Below, piece after piece: positions 55,831 to 64,000 of a stretch of DNA of 64,000 bases. Numbering within the stretch: the first letter of the stretch is position 1; each line of letters opens with the position of its first letter. The stretch is from Rhodococcus jostii RHA1 (GTDB taxonomy: Bacteria > Actinomycetota > Actinomycetes > Mycobacteriales > Mycobacteriaceae): contig NC_008268.1 of assembly GCF_000014565.1 (NCBI RefSeq), positions 4,654,501 to 4,718,500 of the forward strand, in the 5' to 3' direction. The notes beneath the pieces were generated by a model that did no database searches, was not told the DNA's origin, and was given only the letters and a program-made list of their open reading frames with translations. A program made the position numbers and the translations under genes.

Positions 55831-58800
55831 ATGAGCTCGACCACGTCCACGCTCGCACTGTCCCTGCCGGAAGGCTATGTCGAAGAACGGGATCGGCCGC
55901 CCGTTCCCGACGTCGCGATCCTCGACCGCCTGACCGCCGACGCATTCGACCTGCACGTCGACACCGTCGGACCGAACGAGAACCGGCAACTGCGGGTCAC
56001 GCTCTACAGCGGAGACTCGACCGTGTCGCTCGAACGGGTGCTGCGACTTCTCGGGAGCCTCGACCTCGAGGTCGAGGGTCAGCGGACGTCGGTGTTCCGC
56101 CGCGCCGACGGACTGGTGTGCCGGCTCTACGACTTCCGGGTGTCCGCGGGACCGCTCGTCGCGTCCGCGGTGGCCTCGGGATCCGTCGAACCCGAGTCCG
56201 TCCTGGAGACGTTTCGTGCGATGTGGTCGGGCCGCGCGGAGGCGGATCGGTTCAACGTGCTGGTGCTCGCCGCCGGCCTGGACTGGCGGGAGGTGGTGCT
56301 CCTGCGCGCGTACGCACGCTTCCTGCGGCAGAGTGCTCTGCCGTACGACCAGGGCCGGATCGAGGCGGTCCTGCTGTCGCGTCCCGAGTTCGCGTCGGCG
56401 CTCGTCGAGCTGTTCCACGCGCATTTCGATCCATCCCGTCCCGGTGGCGGCACGTCCCGCGACGACGACGTCGAACAGTGTGCGCGCCGGGTCGAATTGC
56501 TGCTCGCCGACGTGGAGGGCCTCGACGCCGACCGTATCCTGCGCGCATACTCGGGCCTCGTCGCGGCGACGACCCGCACCAACTTCTATCGGGACGGCGC
56601 GCTCGGTCCGGCTCGTCCCCAGTTGTCGCTGAAGTTCCGCTCCGGCGAGATCGACGAACTTCCGCGGCCGCGGCCGTTCTACGAGGTCTTCGTGTATTCG
56701 CCGGACATGGAGGGCGTGCACCTGCGATACGGACCCGTCGCGCGCGGCGGGCTCCGCTGGTCCGACCGCCTCGACGACTACCGCACCGAGATCCTCGGTC
56801 TCGTCAAGGCGCAGGCAGTGAAGAACGCCGTCATCGTGCCCGCGGGCGCCAAGGGCGGTTTCGTCGTGCGCAACCCGTCGTCCACCGGCCAGGACTGCTA
56901 CCGGCAGTTCATCTCCGGGCTGCTCGACGTCACCGACAACCTTTCGGACACAGCCGAATCGGTTCATCCGGACGGTGTCGTCTGCCGGGACGGCGACGAC
57001 CCCTACCTCGTGGTGGCGGCGGACAAGGGCACTGCCACGTTCTCCTACACCGCCAACGATGTGGCCCGGACGTACGACTTCTGGCTCGGTGACGCGTTCG
57101 CGTCCGGTGGTTCGGTCGGCTACGACCACAAGAAGATGGGCATCACCGCGAAGGGTGCGTGGGTGAGCGTCACCCGGCATCTGGCCGAACTCGGAATCGA
57201 CGTCGACCCCACGCCCCGCCGGGAACAGGCCTGGCAGGAACGCCGCCGGTTGTTCGAGCTGCCGCGGTCGTCGTGGGCCGACTACGACCGGACTCTCATC
57301 AGTGAAGGCGGTGGCGTCTGGTCGCGTGAGAGCAAATCGATTCCGGTGAGCAGCCAGATGCGGACGGCGCTCGGTCTCGCCTCGTCGGTGACGACGCTGA
57401 CGCCGCCGGAGATGATCCGCGCCATCCTCGCCGCCCCGGTGGATCTCCTGTTCAACGGCGGCGTCGGGACGGACGTCAAGGCCTCGTCGGAGTCGCACAC
57501 GGACGCGGGTGACAAAGCGAACGACACCGTCCGGATCGATGCGGGCCGGCTGCGTGCACGCGCTGTCGCCGAGGGCGGCAACCTGGGTATGACGCCGCTC
57601 GCTCGCATCGAATTCGCCCGCACGGGTGGGCTCGTCAACACCGACGCACTGGACAATTCGGCCGGAGTGGACTGTTCCGACCACGAGGTCAACATCAAGA
57701 TCCTGCTCGACTCGCTGCCCGTCGACCGGCGGCTGGACCCGGTGCGGCGCTCGGACCTGCTCGGTTCGCTCACCGACGACGTGTCGGAACTCGTGCTCGC
57801 GAACAATCGCGCGCAGAACCGGGTACTCGGCGACGCCCGGTCGAATGCCCACCGGATGGTGGACGTGCACGCGAGGATGGTGAACGACCTGGTCGAAAAG
57901 CGCGGCCTGGACTGCGACCTGGAGGCGCTTCCGAACCCCGACGGCTTCGCCGAACTGTCGGAGGCAGGGGTCGGACTGACCTCGCCGGAACTGGCGACCC
58001 TCCTCGCCCACGCCAAGCTGGATCTGAAAGCGGAACTCGAGGATACGGACGTCTTCTCCGACGGGTACTTCTCCGAACGGCTCGGCGCGTACTTCCCCGC
58101 CGCGCTGCGCTCCGTCCTCCCCGTCGACGCGCACCCCCTCCGCCAGGAGATCCTCGCCACCGAGATCGTGAACGACATCTTCGCCCGCGGCGGGCTCACG
58201 TACGCGTACCGGCTGCGCGAGGAGACGGGGGCCGGACCCGCGGATGTGGTGCGCGCGTTCGTCATCGCGTCGGAGGTGTTCGGGCTTGCGGAACTCTGGT
58301 CCGACATCGCCGCGGCGAAGCTGCCGCCGGCGACGGAGTACGAACTGGTCGTCGAGGCCCGCAGGCTGCTCGACCGGGCGTCGCGGTGGTTCCTCGCCAA
58401 CCGTCGTCAGCCGCTGTCGGTGGACGCCGAGATCGACGATTTCCGGCGCCACGTCCACATCCATTCCGGTGACGTCGGCGGATGGCTCCGCGGCGCGGAG
58501 GTGCTGGCGATGGAGGACACGCGTCGCTCCTACGACGAGGCGGGCGTCGAGACGTCCATCGCCCGTCGTATCGCGGACGGCCTCTACCGGTTCAGCCTGC
58601 TCGACATCGTGGACGTCGCCCGCGAACTGGAGCACGACGTCGCCGAGGTGGCGCCGCTCTACTTCGCGCTCTCCGATCACCTCGGCGTGGATCGATGGCT
58701 GATCAAGGTGTCGGCGCTTCCGCGGGGCGAGCGGTGGCACACCCTCGCCCGGGTGGCGCTGCGGGACGACCTGTACCGCTCCGTCCGCCTCCTGACCCGG

Positions 58801-58980
58801 GACGTACTGTCGTCGGGGGAGCCCGGTGACGAACCGGACTCCCGGATTCTGCTGTGGGAGAGTACGAATCGAGCGAGGATCGAGCGTGCTCGCCGGACGC
58901 TGTCGGAGATCGACGCCGCGTCCACCCACGATCTCGCGTCGTTGTCGGTCGCGGCGCGCCACGTGCGATCGATGGCATAA
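55831..58980 (+). CDS. NAD-glutamate dehydrogenase family protein lacking the Rossmann NAD loop
   Basis: 1049 residues similar to the core and C-terminal parts of large bacterial NAD-GDHs (usually about 1500-1600). The glutamate-site region is intact (GGLRWSDRLDDYRTEILGLV, VPAGAKGGFVVRNP), as is LPRSSWADYDRTLISEGGGV and NTDALDNSAGVDCSDHEVNI. After HLAELGIDVD (about residue 459) homologues have some 40 residues containing the nucleotide motif GIGDMSGDVFGNG; here the chain jumps straight to PTPRREQAWQERRRLFELP. The N-terminal ACT-rich part is also absent. The frame is otherwise clean. It may be a non-catalytic or regulatory relative. ATG follows GGAGAG. Confidence 0.85.
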   Translation: MSSTTSTLALSLPEGYVEERDRPPVPDVAILDRLTADAFDLHVDTVGPNENRQLRVTLYSGDSTVSLERVLRLLGSLDLEVEGQRTSVFRRADGLVCRLYDFRVSAGPLVASAVASGSVEPESVLETFRAMWSGRAEADRFNVLVLAAGLDWREVVLLRAYARFLRQSALPYDQGRIEAVLLSRPEFASALVELFHAHFDPSRPGGGTSRDDDVEQCARRVELLLADVEGLDADRILRAYSGLVAATTRTNFYRDGALGPARPQLSLKFRSGEIDELPRPRPFYEVFVYSPDMEGVHLRYGPVARGGLRWSDRLDDYRTEILGLVKAQAVKNAVIVPAGAKGGFVVRNPSSTGQDCYRQFISGLLDVTDNLSDTAESVHPDGVVCRDGDDPYLVVAADKGTATFSYTANDVARTYDFWLGDAFASGGSVGYDHKKMGITAKGAWVSVTRHLAELGIDVDPTPRREQAWQERRRLFELPRSSWADYDRTLISEGGGVWSRESKSIPVSSQMRTALGLASSVTTLTPPEMIRAILAAPVDLLFNGGVGTDVKASSESHTDAGDKANDTVRIDAGRLRARAVAEGGNLGMTPLARIEFARTGGLVNTDALDNSAGVDCSDHEVNIKILLDSLPVDRRLDPVRRSDLLGSLTDDVSELVLANNRAQNRVLGDARSNAHRMVDVHARMVNDLVEKRGLDCDLEALPNPDGFAELSEAGVGLTSPELATLLAHAKLDLKAELEDTDVFSDGYFSERLGAYFPAALRSVLPVDAHPLRQEILATEIVNDIFARGGLTYAYRLREETGAGPADVVRAFVIASEVFGLAELWSDIAAAKLPPATEYELVVEARRLLDRASRWFLANRRQPLSVDAEIDDFRRHVHIHSGDVGGWLRGAEVLAMEDTRRSYDEAGVETSIARRIADGLYRFSLLDIVDVARELEHDVAEVAPLYFALSDHLGVDRWLIKVSALPRGERWHTLARVALRDDLYRSVRLLTRDVLSSGEPGDEPDSRILLWESTNRARIERARRTLSEIDAASTHDLASLSVAARHVRSMA

Positions 58981-59048
58981 TGCGCTTCGCGCCTGTGAGT
59001 ACTTATTAACGTCGGGCGGTTAATAAGTACTCACGGGCGCGAAGCGCA
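58981..59048. repeat. Large palindromic element, copy 2
   Basis: Outer arms TGCGCTTCGCGCC and GGCGCGAAGCGCA, inner stem GTGAGTACTTATTAAC and GTTAATAAGTACTCAC, loop GTCGGGCG: a 30-bp hairpin with only one T-G pair. The loop is the reverse complement of that of copy 1 shifted by one base, and the outer arms differ from copy 1 but remain self-complementary. It begins on the base after the GDH stop and supplies the end and stop codon of pxpB. Confidence 0.92.
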
Positions 59049-59640
59049 CGACGACGCCGGGGCGGAGCAGGGCGGGGGGAGTGCGTTCGGCATCCCAGAT
59101 CGGTTCGTCGGTGGTGCCGATGAGTTGCCACCCGCCGGGCGAGCTGCGGGGGTAGATTCCCGTGAACTCCCCGCCCAGTGCCACGGTCCCGGCGGGGACG
59201 GAGGTCCGAGGCGTCGCACGGCGCGGCACGTGCAGCTCGGGTGCGCCGCCGGTGAGGTAACAGAAACCCGGGGCGAAGCCGCAGAACGCCACCGTCCACG
59301 GTGTTCCGCTGTGTGCGGCGACGACGCCGTCGACACCGAGACCGGTCAGCTCGGCCACGTCCTCGAGGTCGGGACCGTCGTAGCGCACCGCTATCCGGAT
59401 CTCGTCCGGGGGATCCTCGGCGACAGTCGCCTCCGGTTCCGTGGTCCGCACCCACTTCGCGACGCGGTCACGACTGGTCGCGCCGTGGTCGAACCGCACC
59501 AGGACGGTGCGCGCCGCGGGGATCACCTCCACGACCCCGGGTGGCCGGGAGTCGTCCAGCGCACGAAAATGCGCGAGCACGGTGTCGAGGTCCTCGAACT
59601 CGGCGAGGACCGCGCTTTCTCCGACGTCGAGGATGCGCAT
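59020..59640 (-). CDS. pxpB: 5-oxoprolinase subunit B (KipI family)
   Basis: 206 residues: [20 protein letters not shown], the ATP/partner region VAFCGFAPGFCYLTGGAPEL and PRRATPRTSVPAGTVALGGE, GEFTGIYPRSSPGGWQLIG. Works with PxpA and PxpC in ATP-dependent pyroglutamate hydrolysis. Its start overlaps the pxpA stop (TGATG). The final residues VSTY and the stop come from the large palindromic element, so the original end was replaced or extended. Confidence 0.92.
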   Translation of the reverse strand: MRILDVGESAVLAEFEDLDTVLAHFRALDDSRPPGVVEVIPAARTVLVRFDHGATSRDRVAKWVRTTEPEATVAEDPPDEIRIAVRYDGPDLEDVAELTGLGVDGVVAAHSGTPWTVAFCGFAPGFCYLTGGAPELHVPRRATPRTSVPAGTVALGGEFTGIYPRSSPGGWQLIGTTDEPIWDAERTPPALLRPGVVVRFAPVSTY

Positions 59641-60398
59641 CACACGAACGGCTCCACCGTGATGCCCTCGGCGTCGAGCAACGACCGGATGGCGGTGGCC
59701 ATCTCGACGGCTGCGGGCGTATCGCCGTGGACGCAGACGGATTCGGCGGTGACCGCGAGGACCGTACCGTCGACCGCTTCGAGGGTGTGATCGACGACGA
59801 GTCTGCGGACCCGTTCGGCCACCACCGCGGGATCGTGCAGTACGGCCCCGTCCGTCGTGCGCGGCACCAGCGTCCCCTCGGGTGTGTACGCGCGGTCTGC
59901 GAACGCCTCGGTGACCGTCCGCAGTCCGGCCTTCTCGGCCTCCTCGAGGAACACCGAACCGGGCAGGCCGAGGACGGGCAGCGTCTCGTCGTACGCGCTG
60001 ACCGCCGCGACCACCGCGCGGGCCTGCTCACGATGGTGGACGATCGCGTTGTACAGCGCGCCGTGGGGTTTCACGTACGCCACCGCGGAGCCGGAAACCT
60101 GGGCGAGACCGTCGAGAGCACCGATCTGATAGACGACGTCGGCCGTCAGGTCACGCGGCGCGACGTCGATGAACCGGCGCCCGAACCCGGCGAGGTCGTG
60201 GTAGCCGACCTGCGCGCCGATCCGGACCGTCAGCTCGGACGCCGCCGAACAGGTGGCCGACAGGGTTGTGGGATCGCCCGCATGAAAGCCGCAGGCCACA
60301 TTGGCACTGGTCACGAGCTTCAGCATCGCCAGGTCGTCGCCGAGGGTCCAGGCGCCGTAGCTCTCGCCGAGGTCGCTGTTCAGATCGATTGCCGGCAC
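59640..60398 (-). CDS. pxpA: 5-oxoprolinase subunit A (LamB/YcsF family)
   Basis: 252 residues with the family start [27 protein letters not shown], and [28 protein letters not shown]. Opens the 5-oxoproline ring with PxpB and PxpC. GTG 60398 is the family start; longer frames upstream are not conserved. The PPE-type gene is divergent, 129 bp away. Confidence 0.93.
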   Translation of the reverse strand: MPAIDLNSDLGESYGAWTLGDDLAMLKLVTSANVACGFHAGDPTTLSATCSAASELTVRIGAQVGYHDLAGFGRRFIDVAPRDLTADVVYQIGALDGLAQVSGSAVAYVKPHGALYNAIVHHREQARAVVAAVSAYDETLPVLGLPGSVFLEEAEKAGLRTVTEAFADRAYTPEGTLVPRTTDGAVLHDPAVVAERVRRLVVDHTLEAVDGTVLAVTAESVCVHGDTPAAVEMATAIRSLLDAEGITVEPFV

Positions 60399-60527
60399 AT
60401 ATTCGATACTAGGGTTCCGAGTGCAGTCTTGTAGATTCTCTCGCGGGGGCGGGCGGAACCGGTGAGGGCCCTGCTGCGTCAGAACAATTGACCGTGCGTG
60501 GTGGACTGCGCCATCGGAGGGGGACAC

Positions 60528-61676
60528 ATGACCGACCCTGCATACATCAAGGATCCCGAGAACTTTCACTCAGACCAGTGGGATCACGCGCGGATCGCGA
60601 GCGCCGTCGCCGGCATGAATGTCGAGAACGTCAGCGGCATCGCAAGAGCCTGGGCCGAACTGGGGACGACGGCCCACGACGCGATCGTCGAGTTCAGCGA
60701 CGCGATCAAGAAGACGATCAGCGAGAGCTGGCACGGTGCTGCCTCGTCGGCGGCCTACGGCGAGACCGAACGGTACTCGACCTCTGCGCCGCTGGCGCAG
60801 CAGCAACTTCACGGAGTGGCGGACGCGCTGACGCCTCTGGCGGAGACGGTCGCGTCGTTTCGATCGCAGGTTCCCGAAACCATCGGCACCGGCCTGTGGG
60901 ACAAGCTGACGCCCTGGGACACGGACACCGAAGACGAGTACTACCGGCGCGAGGGCGAAGCGCGCGAGAAGATGGCCACGATCTACAACCCCGGACTCGC
61001 GACGTCGGACGGAAACGTCCCGTCGTTCACGAAACCGGAGAGCATCGTCGACGTTCCTTCGGGTCCGGTCGGGCCCGGTGTCGACTACGCGAGCGGCAGC
61101 CCGAGTTCGAGCGACCAGTTCGGTGGACCGAGCGGCGGGCAGCCGACTTCCGGCGACGTGCCCGTCAGCGACCCGTCCGATGTGGACGGCGCACTCGCTG
61201 CGGACAGCACGCAGCAGAATGCGGCCACCGCTCCGTCGGCGGCCACCACACCGGCGACGACGGCCCCGGCCTCGGCGACGGGGGATCAGGCGCAGAACCG
61301 GTCGGGCATACCTTCCGGCGCCGATTCGTCCTCGGGTGCCGGCTCGCGCTCCGCGGGTGCGGGTGGGGGTTCCGGTGGAGGCGGACTGGGAGTCGGCCCC
61401 CTTGGCGGTGGTGTCGGCGCCGGAAATCGGCCGGGGGCCATGGCCCGGCCCGGCACCGCACCCGGGGTTCCGGGGGCCAACGCCGGAGGTCGCGCGGGAG
61501 CCGGGATGCGGGGCACCGGCCCGATGGGTGGGGGAATGATGGGAGGCGGAGGAGCTGCCAAGGGCGGCGGCGAGGACAACGAACACAAGACGCCCGACTA
61601 CCTGATCACCCTCGACAACGGCAACGAGTTGATCGGCAAACTGCCCCTCGTCTCGCCACCGGTGATCGGCGCATGA
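60528..61676 (+). CDS. PPE-like type VII secretion substrate with Gly-rich tail
   Basis: 382 residues. N-terminal helical hairpin with the WxG turn ([19 protein letters not shown], about 60-80), a second helical region, and a YxxxE-type secretion signal in EYYRREGEA near 145. From about 190 on it is Pro/Ser/Gly/Ala rich, with a Gly/Met-rich stretch, ending in [20 protein letters not shown]. Matches rhodococcal PPE-like ESX substrates. GGAGGGGG precedes ATG 60528. The stop overlaps espG by 4 bp; EspG chaperones bind PPE proteins, which supports the assignment. Confidence 0.8.
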   Translation: MTDPAYIKDPENFHSDQWDHARIASAVAGMNVENVSGIARAWAELGTTAHDAIVEFSDAIKKTISESWHGAASSAAYGETERYSTSAPLAQQQLHGVADALTPLAETVASFRSQVPETIGTGLWDKLTPWDTDTEDEYYRREGEAREKMATIYNPGLATSDGNVPSFTKPESIVDVPSGPVGPGVDYASGSPSSSDQFGGPSGGQPTSGDVPVSDPSDVDGALAADSTQQNAATAPSAATTPATTAPASATGDQAQNRSGIPSGADSSSGAGSRSAGAGGGSGGGGLGVGPLGGGVGAGNRPGAMARPGTAPGVPGANAGGRAGAGMRGTGPMGGGMMGGGGAAKGGGEDNEHKTPDYLITLDNGNELIGKLPLVSPPVIGA

Positions 61677-62434
61677 ACATGCGAAACTGGCGGCTGCGTC
61701 CCGAACTGTTCGACGCCCTGTGGGCCGGCACCGGGCAGGACCGCATCCCGTATCCGTTCCGGATCGTGAGTGCGCATCCCGGGCTCAATGCCTATGTCGC
61801 CGAGCAGAACCGGATACGCGAAGCCTTCGCGGGAGCCGAGCACGACGATGTGAGGTCGGCGTTGGGTGTGCTCGCCGAGCCCGACGTGTATGTCGAGATC
61901 TCCGGTTCGACCGCCGACGAGACCCCGATCCGAATCGTCGGTGCACAACAGGGGCAACGGGTGGTGATCGCGTCGCAACTCCCCGGCCGGGCACCCCAGA
62001 TCGGTGGCGACGTGGTCATCGGCGCCGGTGCAGCCGGGCGTCTGGGCGCCCAACTGATCGGGCTGATCCCGCAGAACGCCGCCGGCCGACGCCGATTCCA
62101 GCGGCGCGACGAACAGGACACCCACTTCTCTCAGGGAATCCTGCAGGAGGTCAATCGGGCGGCCCCCGCCCCGCGACTCGAATCCGCCGTACAGAAGGGC
62201 TACGCGGGCCGTGGGAAGATCCGCGTCTACCGCGGCCCCCGCTACGGCACCGGCAGGGACGTCGGCATCATGCACTGGATCGACATCGCCGGCGACGGAC
62301 GCTACGCGATCGGACCGCACGACCCATCCGCTGCGCACCCGGCAGGCCCCGAACAACTCGTATCCTCGCTCGACACCCTGATCAGGGTCGGTACCACTCC
62401 TCGAGCGAGGTCGGTCGGTGCCCGCAGTTGGTAG
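61673..62434 (+). CDS. espG: ESX secretion-associated chaperone EspG
   Basis: 253 residues of the EspG family (WRLRPELFDALWAGTGQDRI; YPFRIVSAHPGLNAYVAEQN; a central beta-sheet; GTGRDVGIMHWIDIAGDGRY near the end). EspG binds PE-PPE substrates and keeps them soluble before secretion. ATG overlaps the upstream PPE stop. No ESX membrane (Ecc) genes are present in the window. Confidence 0.87.
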   Translation: MNMRNWRLRPELFDALWAGTGQDRIPYPFRIVSAHPGLNAYVAEQNRIREAFAGAEHDDVRSALGVLAEPDVYVEISGSTADETPIRIVGAQQGQRVVIASQLPGRAPQIGGDVVIGAGAAGRLGAQLIGLIPQNAAGRRRFQRRDEQDTHFSQGILQEVNRAAPAPRLESAVQKGYAGRGKIRVYRGPRYGTGRDVGIMHWIDIAGDGRYAIGPHDPSAAHPAGPEQLVSSLDTLIRVGTTPRARSVGARSW

Positions 62435-62497
62435 ATTGCCACGCGCCGGCGAAGGCACAGGTGGGGACACAGCACGACACACGGAGGGGACACCGAC

Positions 62498-62911
62498 ATG
62501 GCGGGGCCAGAAGCACCGGAAGCCGGATGGAAGGCTTTCACCGAGAACATCACCGGGGGAGGCAGGCTCGAACTCGACCCCGCAGGCATTGAGCAGTGCA
62601 TCAAGCTGTGCCAGGAGCATGCGGATCTGATGGGCGACTTGGCTGACAACGCTCGTCAGAAACTTCGCGCTGCTGATCTGGGAATTGGAGAGCAGGACAT
62701 CGACTCGGCGAAGCAGCTGGCACGCAAATTCGACGAGAAGGCCATCGGAGGCGGCGACATCGAGTTCGCGAATACCGCGGTGGGGCTATTCGGTGCGCAT
62801 CAAACGTATGCGAAGGACATGAAGTCGATGTTCGAGGCGGTCCTCGCGCGATACAACGAGCAGGATGCGGCCATCGCGTCGAGTCTGGGGTCGGTCGGAG
62901 GGAACTTGTGA
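62498..62911 (+). CDS. WXG100-like helical ESX-associated protein
   Basis: 137-residue acidic, all-helical protein (LDPAGIEQCIKLCQEHADLM, IDSAKQLARKFDEKAIGGGD, MKSMFEAVLARYNEQDAAIA) without a signal peptide. Size, helicity and its place between espG and a DUF3558 lipoprotein suggest an ESX substrate or partner, but no clear WxG is seen. The stop overlaps the next start (GTGA). Confidence 0.65.
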   Translation: MAGPEAPEAGWKAFTENITGGGRLELDPAGIEQCIKLCQEHADLMGDLADNARQKLRAADLGIGEQDIDSAKQLARKFDEKAIGGGDIEFANTAVGLFGAHQTYAKDMKSMFEAVLARYNEQDAAIASSLGSVGGNL

Positions 62912-63435
62912 AGCGTCGGTCCGGCGGAATCGCCTTCGTAACCGGCCTAATGGGTATTGGCGCAATTGCAGGCTGTTCAACTCCGGTGGATGGCGCAGCT
63001 GCGCAGCAACCGGCGAAGGCGATCGCGTTCCACCCCTGTGACGGTCTTACCCAGGAGGCACTCCAAGCGGCGCAGATCGACGTGCGCGCAGGATCGCGGC
63101 TTTCGGATGAGCCGGCGAATCGTTCATGCTCATTTCGATCGCGCAATCCTGACTACGGCGTTGTCATTTCCGCGCTTGCTGAAACCGTCAGCAGCGTGGA
63201 GTCGAGCGACCGCTTCCACGTCCTGAGTGAGACGGAGATCGGCGGGCGGCGTGCTCTGGTGTCGGATTTCCGTGGCGGGAGTGCGTGCACGGTGTCGGTG
63301 GCGATCGAGCCGGGGATTCTGGAGTTCATGATCGGGTACAGCGAGTTGGAGGATTTCACGACCGTCGACGCGGCGTGCGATCAGGCGACGAAGGTGGCGA
63401 CGACGTTGGCGCCCTATTTCCCCGACCACCTGTAG
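62908..63435 (+). CDS. DUF3558 family lipoprotein
   Basis: 175 residues. Lipoprotein signal with lipobox IGAIAGC (Cys about 23), then the DUF3558 domain with paired Cys (FHPCDGLTQEALQAAQID, RSCSFRSRNPDYGVVI, GSACTVSVAIEPG). Common in actinobacterial ESX neighbourhoods, function unknown. GTG start coupled to the preceding ORF. Ended by a long hairpin. Confidence 0.85.
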   Translation: MKRRSGGIAFVTGLMGIGAIAGCSTPVDGAAAQQPAKAIAFHPCDGLTQEALQAAQIDVRAGSRLSDEPANRSCSFRSRNPDYGVVISALAETVSSVESSDRFHVLSETEIGGRRALVSDFRGGSACTVSVAIEPGILEFMIGYSELEDFTTVDAACDQATKVATTLAPYFPDHL

Positions 63436-63448
63436 GGCAGATCTTGTA

Positions 63449-63515
63449 CTGAGCCTCCACTCTTCGGCGTGTGAGGGCCGGTTCGGCCTTCGGATTGCCG
63501 AGAGTGGCGGCTCAG
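63449..63515. terminator. Long bidirectional hairpin between DUF3558 gene and metal permease
   Basis: CTGAGCC-T-CCACTCTTCGGC pairs with GCCGAGAGTGG-C-GGCTCAG with a few mismatches; the apical part holds a second small stem (GGCCG/CGGCC). Lies between convergent genes and overlaps the stop of the permease gene. Confidence 0.8.
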
Positions 63516-64000
63516 TGCGTGTGTGCGTGGGTGGGGGTGATGCGTCCCGCGTTCTTGCGTCGTGAGGATCCGCTGAGCCGGCAGACGAGGTAGATGACGA
63601 ACGAGATCGTGGTGACGAAGCTCGATACGGGCACTCCCGGTGCGAGGGACAGCAGGATGCCGCCGACGGCGGCGAGTTCGGCGAACACGATCGACAGGAT
63701 CGTGGCCTTGAGTGGGCTGGCGGTGACGTAGGCGGCGGCCGCGGCGGGGGTGATGAGCAGTGCCATCACCAGCAGTGCCCCGACGATCTGGACGCCGAGC
63801 GCGGCCGTGATGCCGACGAGCACGGCGAACACGATCGACAGCGCACGCACCGGGACTCCGCGGGCCTCGGCGACGTCGGGATCGGTGCTCGCGAACAGGA
63901 GGGGGCGGTAGATCAGGCCGAGGACCCCGATGACCAGCACGGCGCAGAGCAGCAGCAGCTGGAGGCCGCTGTCTCCGGGTGCCACGATCTGGCCGATCAG
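63512..64000 (-). CDS. Metal ABC transporter permease, ZnuB/MntB type (5' end outside window)
   Basis: C-terminal about 163 residues of an ABC-3 family permease: GVPVRALSIVFAVLVGITAA, VGALLVMALLITPAAAAAYV and several helices, with a short His-rich tail (THAHTH) that could touch zinc or manganese. The frame stays open to the window edge. It transports Zn or Mn; which one cannot be told. Confidence 0.9.
   Translation of the reverse strand: MIGQIVAPGDSGLQLLLLCAVLVIGVLGLIYRPLLFASTDPDVAEARGVPVRALSIVFAVLVGITAALGVQIVGALLVMALLITPAAAAAYVTASPLKATILSIVFAELAAVGGILLSLAPGVPVSSFVTTISFVIYLVCRLSGSSRRKNAGRITPTHAHTH

Noticed and set aside
54139..58962. A 1607-codon open frame antisense to the aminotransferase tail and GDH gene
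   Set aside because: It is an artefact of GC-rich codon use on the other strand; composition is low-complexity Arg/Val/Glu/Gly, there are no family motifs, and the sense strand has well-supported genes.

Overview
This window is a high-GC, mycolic-type actinobacterial chromosome segment, almost certainly Rhodococcus (the large-genome R. opacus/R. jostii type). The evidence is GTG/TTG starts, leaderless-looking promoters, Lsr2, MhuD, ESX-type genes, and a gene order that follows the Mycobacterium tuberculosis Rv3602c-Rv3579c block: panC, panD, coaX, lysS, lsr2, clpC1, mhuD, the Rv3591c hydrolase, mutY, the beta-carbonic anhydrase, Rv3587c, disA, radA, lpqE, carD, ispD, ispF, cysS and the TrmH-family methylase. 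The comparison is from memory of that genome, not from a search.

Layout. 0-9.4 kb: pantothenate/CoA genes, a cysteine dioxygenase-rhodanese operon behind a tiny Cys-rich leader ORF, lysS, lsr2, a secreted lipase and clpC. 9.4-17.2 kb (accessory slot 1): a TIGR03086 protein with a divergent WYL regulator, OsmC, a five-gene operon (cbtB plus split cobalt-type nitrile/thiocyanate hydrolase genes and an activator-like gene), a FrnE-like DsbA, a DUF5996 protein, and cbtB-cbtA behind a cobalamin riboswitch. 17.2-18.3 kb: mhuD and its hydrolase neighbour. 18.3-32.06 kb (accessory slot 2): gene remnants followed by a compact, unfamiliar biosynthetic island ending 1 bp from mutY. 32-47.4 kb: core genes interrupted by an aspA-ansP-ansA operon with a divergent GntR regulator. 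47.4-60.4 kb: a broken fatty-acid desaturase, pyroglutamate hydrolysis genes (pxpC apart from pxpAB), alanine dehydrogenase, a PucR regulator, an acylating semialdehyde dehydrogenase with a class III aminotransferase, and an unusual glutamate dehydrogenase, with two large related palindromes. 60.5-63.4 kb: a small ESX-like set (PPE, EspG, helical WXG100-type protein, DUF3558 lipoprotein). The window ends in a metal ABC permease.

The most interesting region is the 19.4-32.06 kb island. It encodes two O-methyltransferases, two ATP-grasp ligases, a class IV aminotransferase, a GNAT-fold transferase, a one-chain ABC exporter with a degenerate first ATPase, a cupin fused to a haem-oxygenase-like diiron domain with a full ligand set, and a tryptophan-2,3-dioxygenase-like haem protein that keeps the proximal His but lacks the usual distal His. 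There is no NRPS or PKS. Together these look like a pathway that oxidises, transaminates, ligates, methylates and exports an amino-acid-derived small molecule, possibly with N-oxidation. The product cannot be named from sequence alone.

Other points of note are the cobalt logic (CbtB encoded as first gene of a cobalt hydrolase operon, plus a B12-riboswitch-controlled cbtBA), the probable cysteine attenuator, and a glutamate dehydrogenase from which the Rossmann NAD-binding segment seems to have been cleanly removed.
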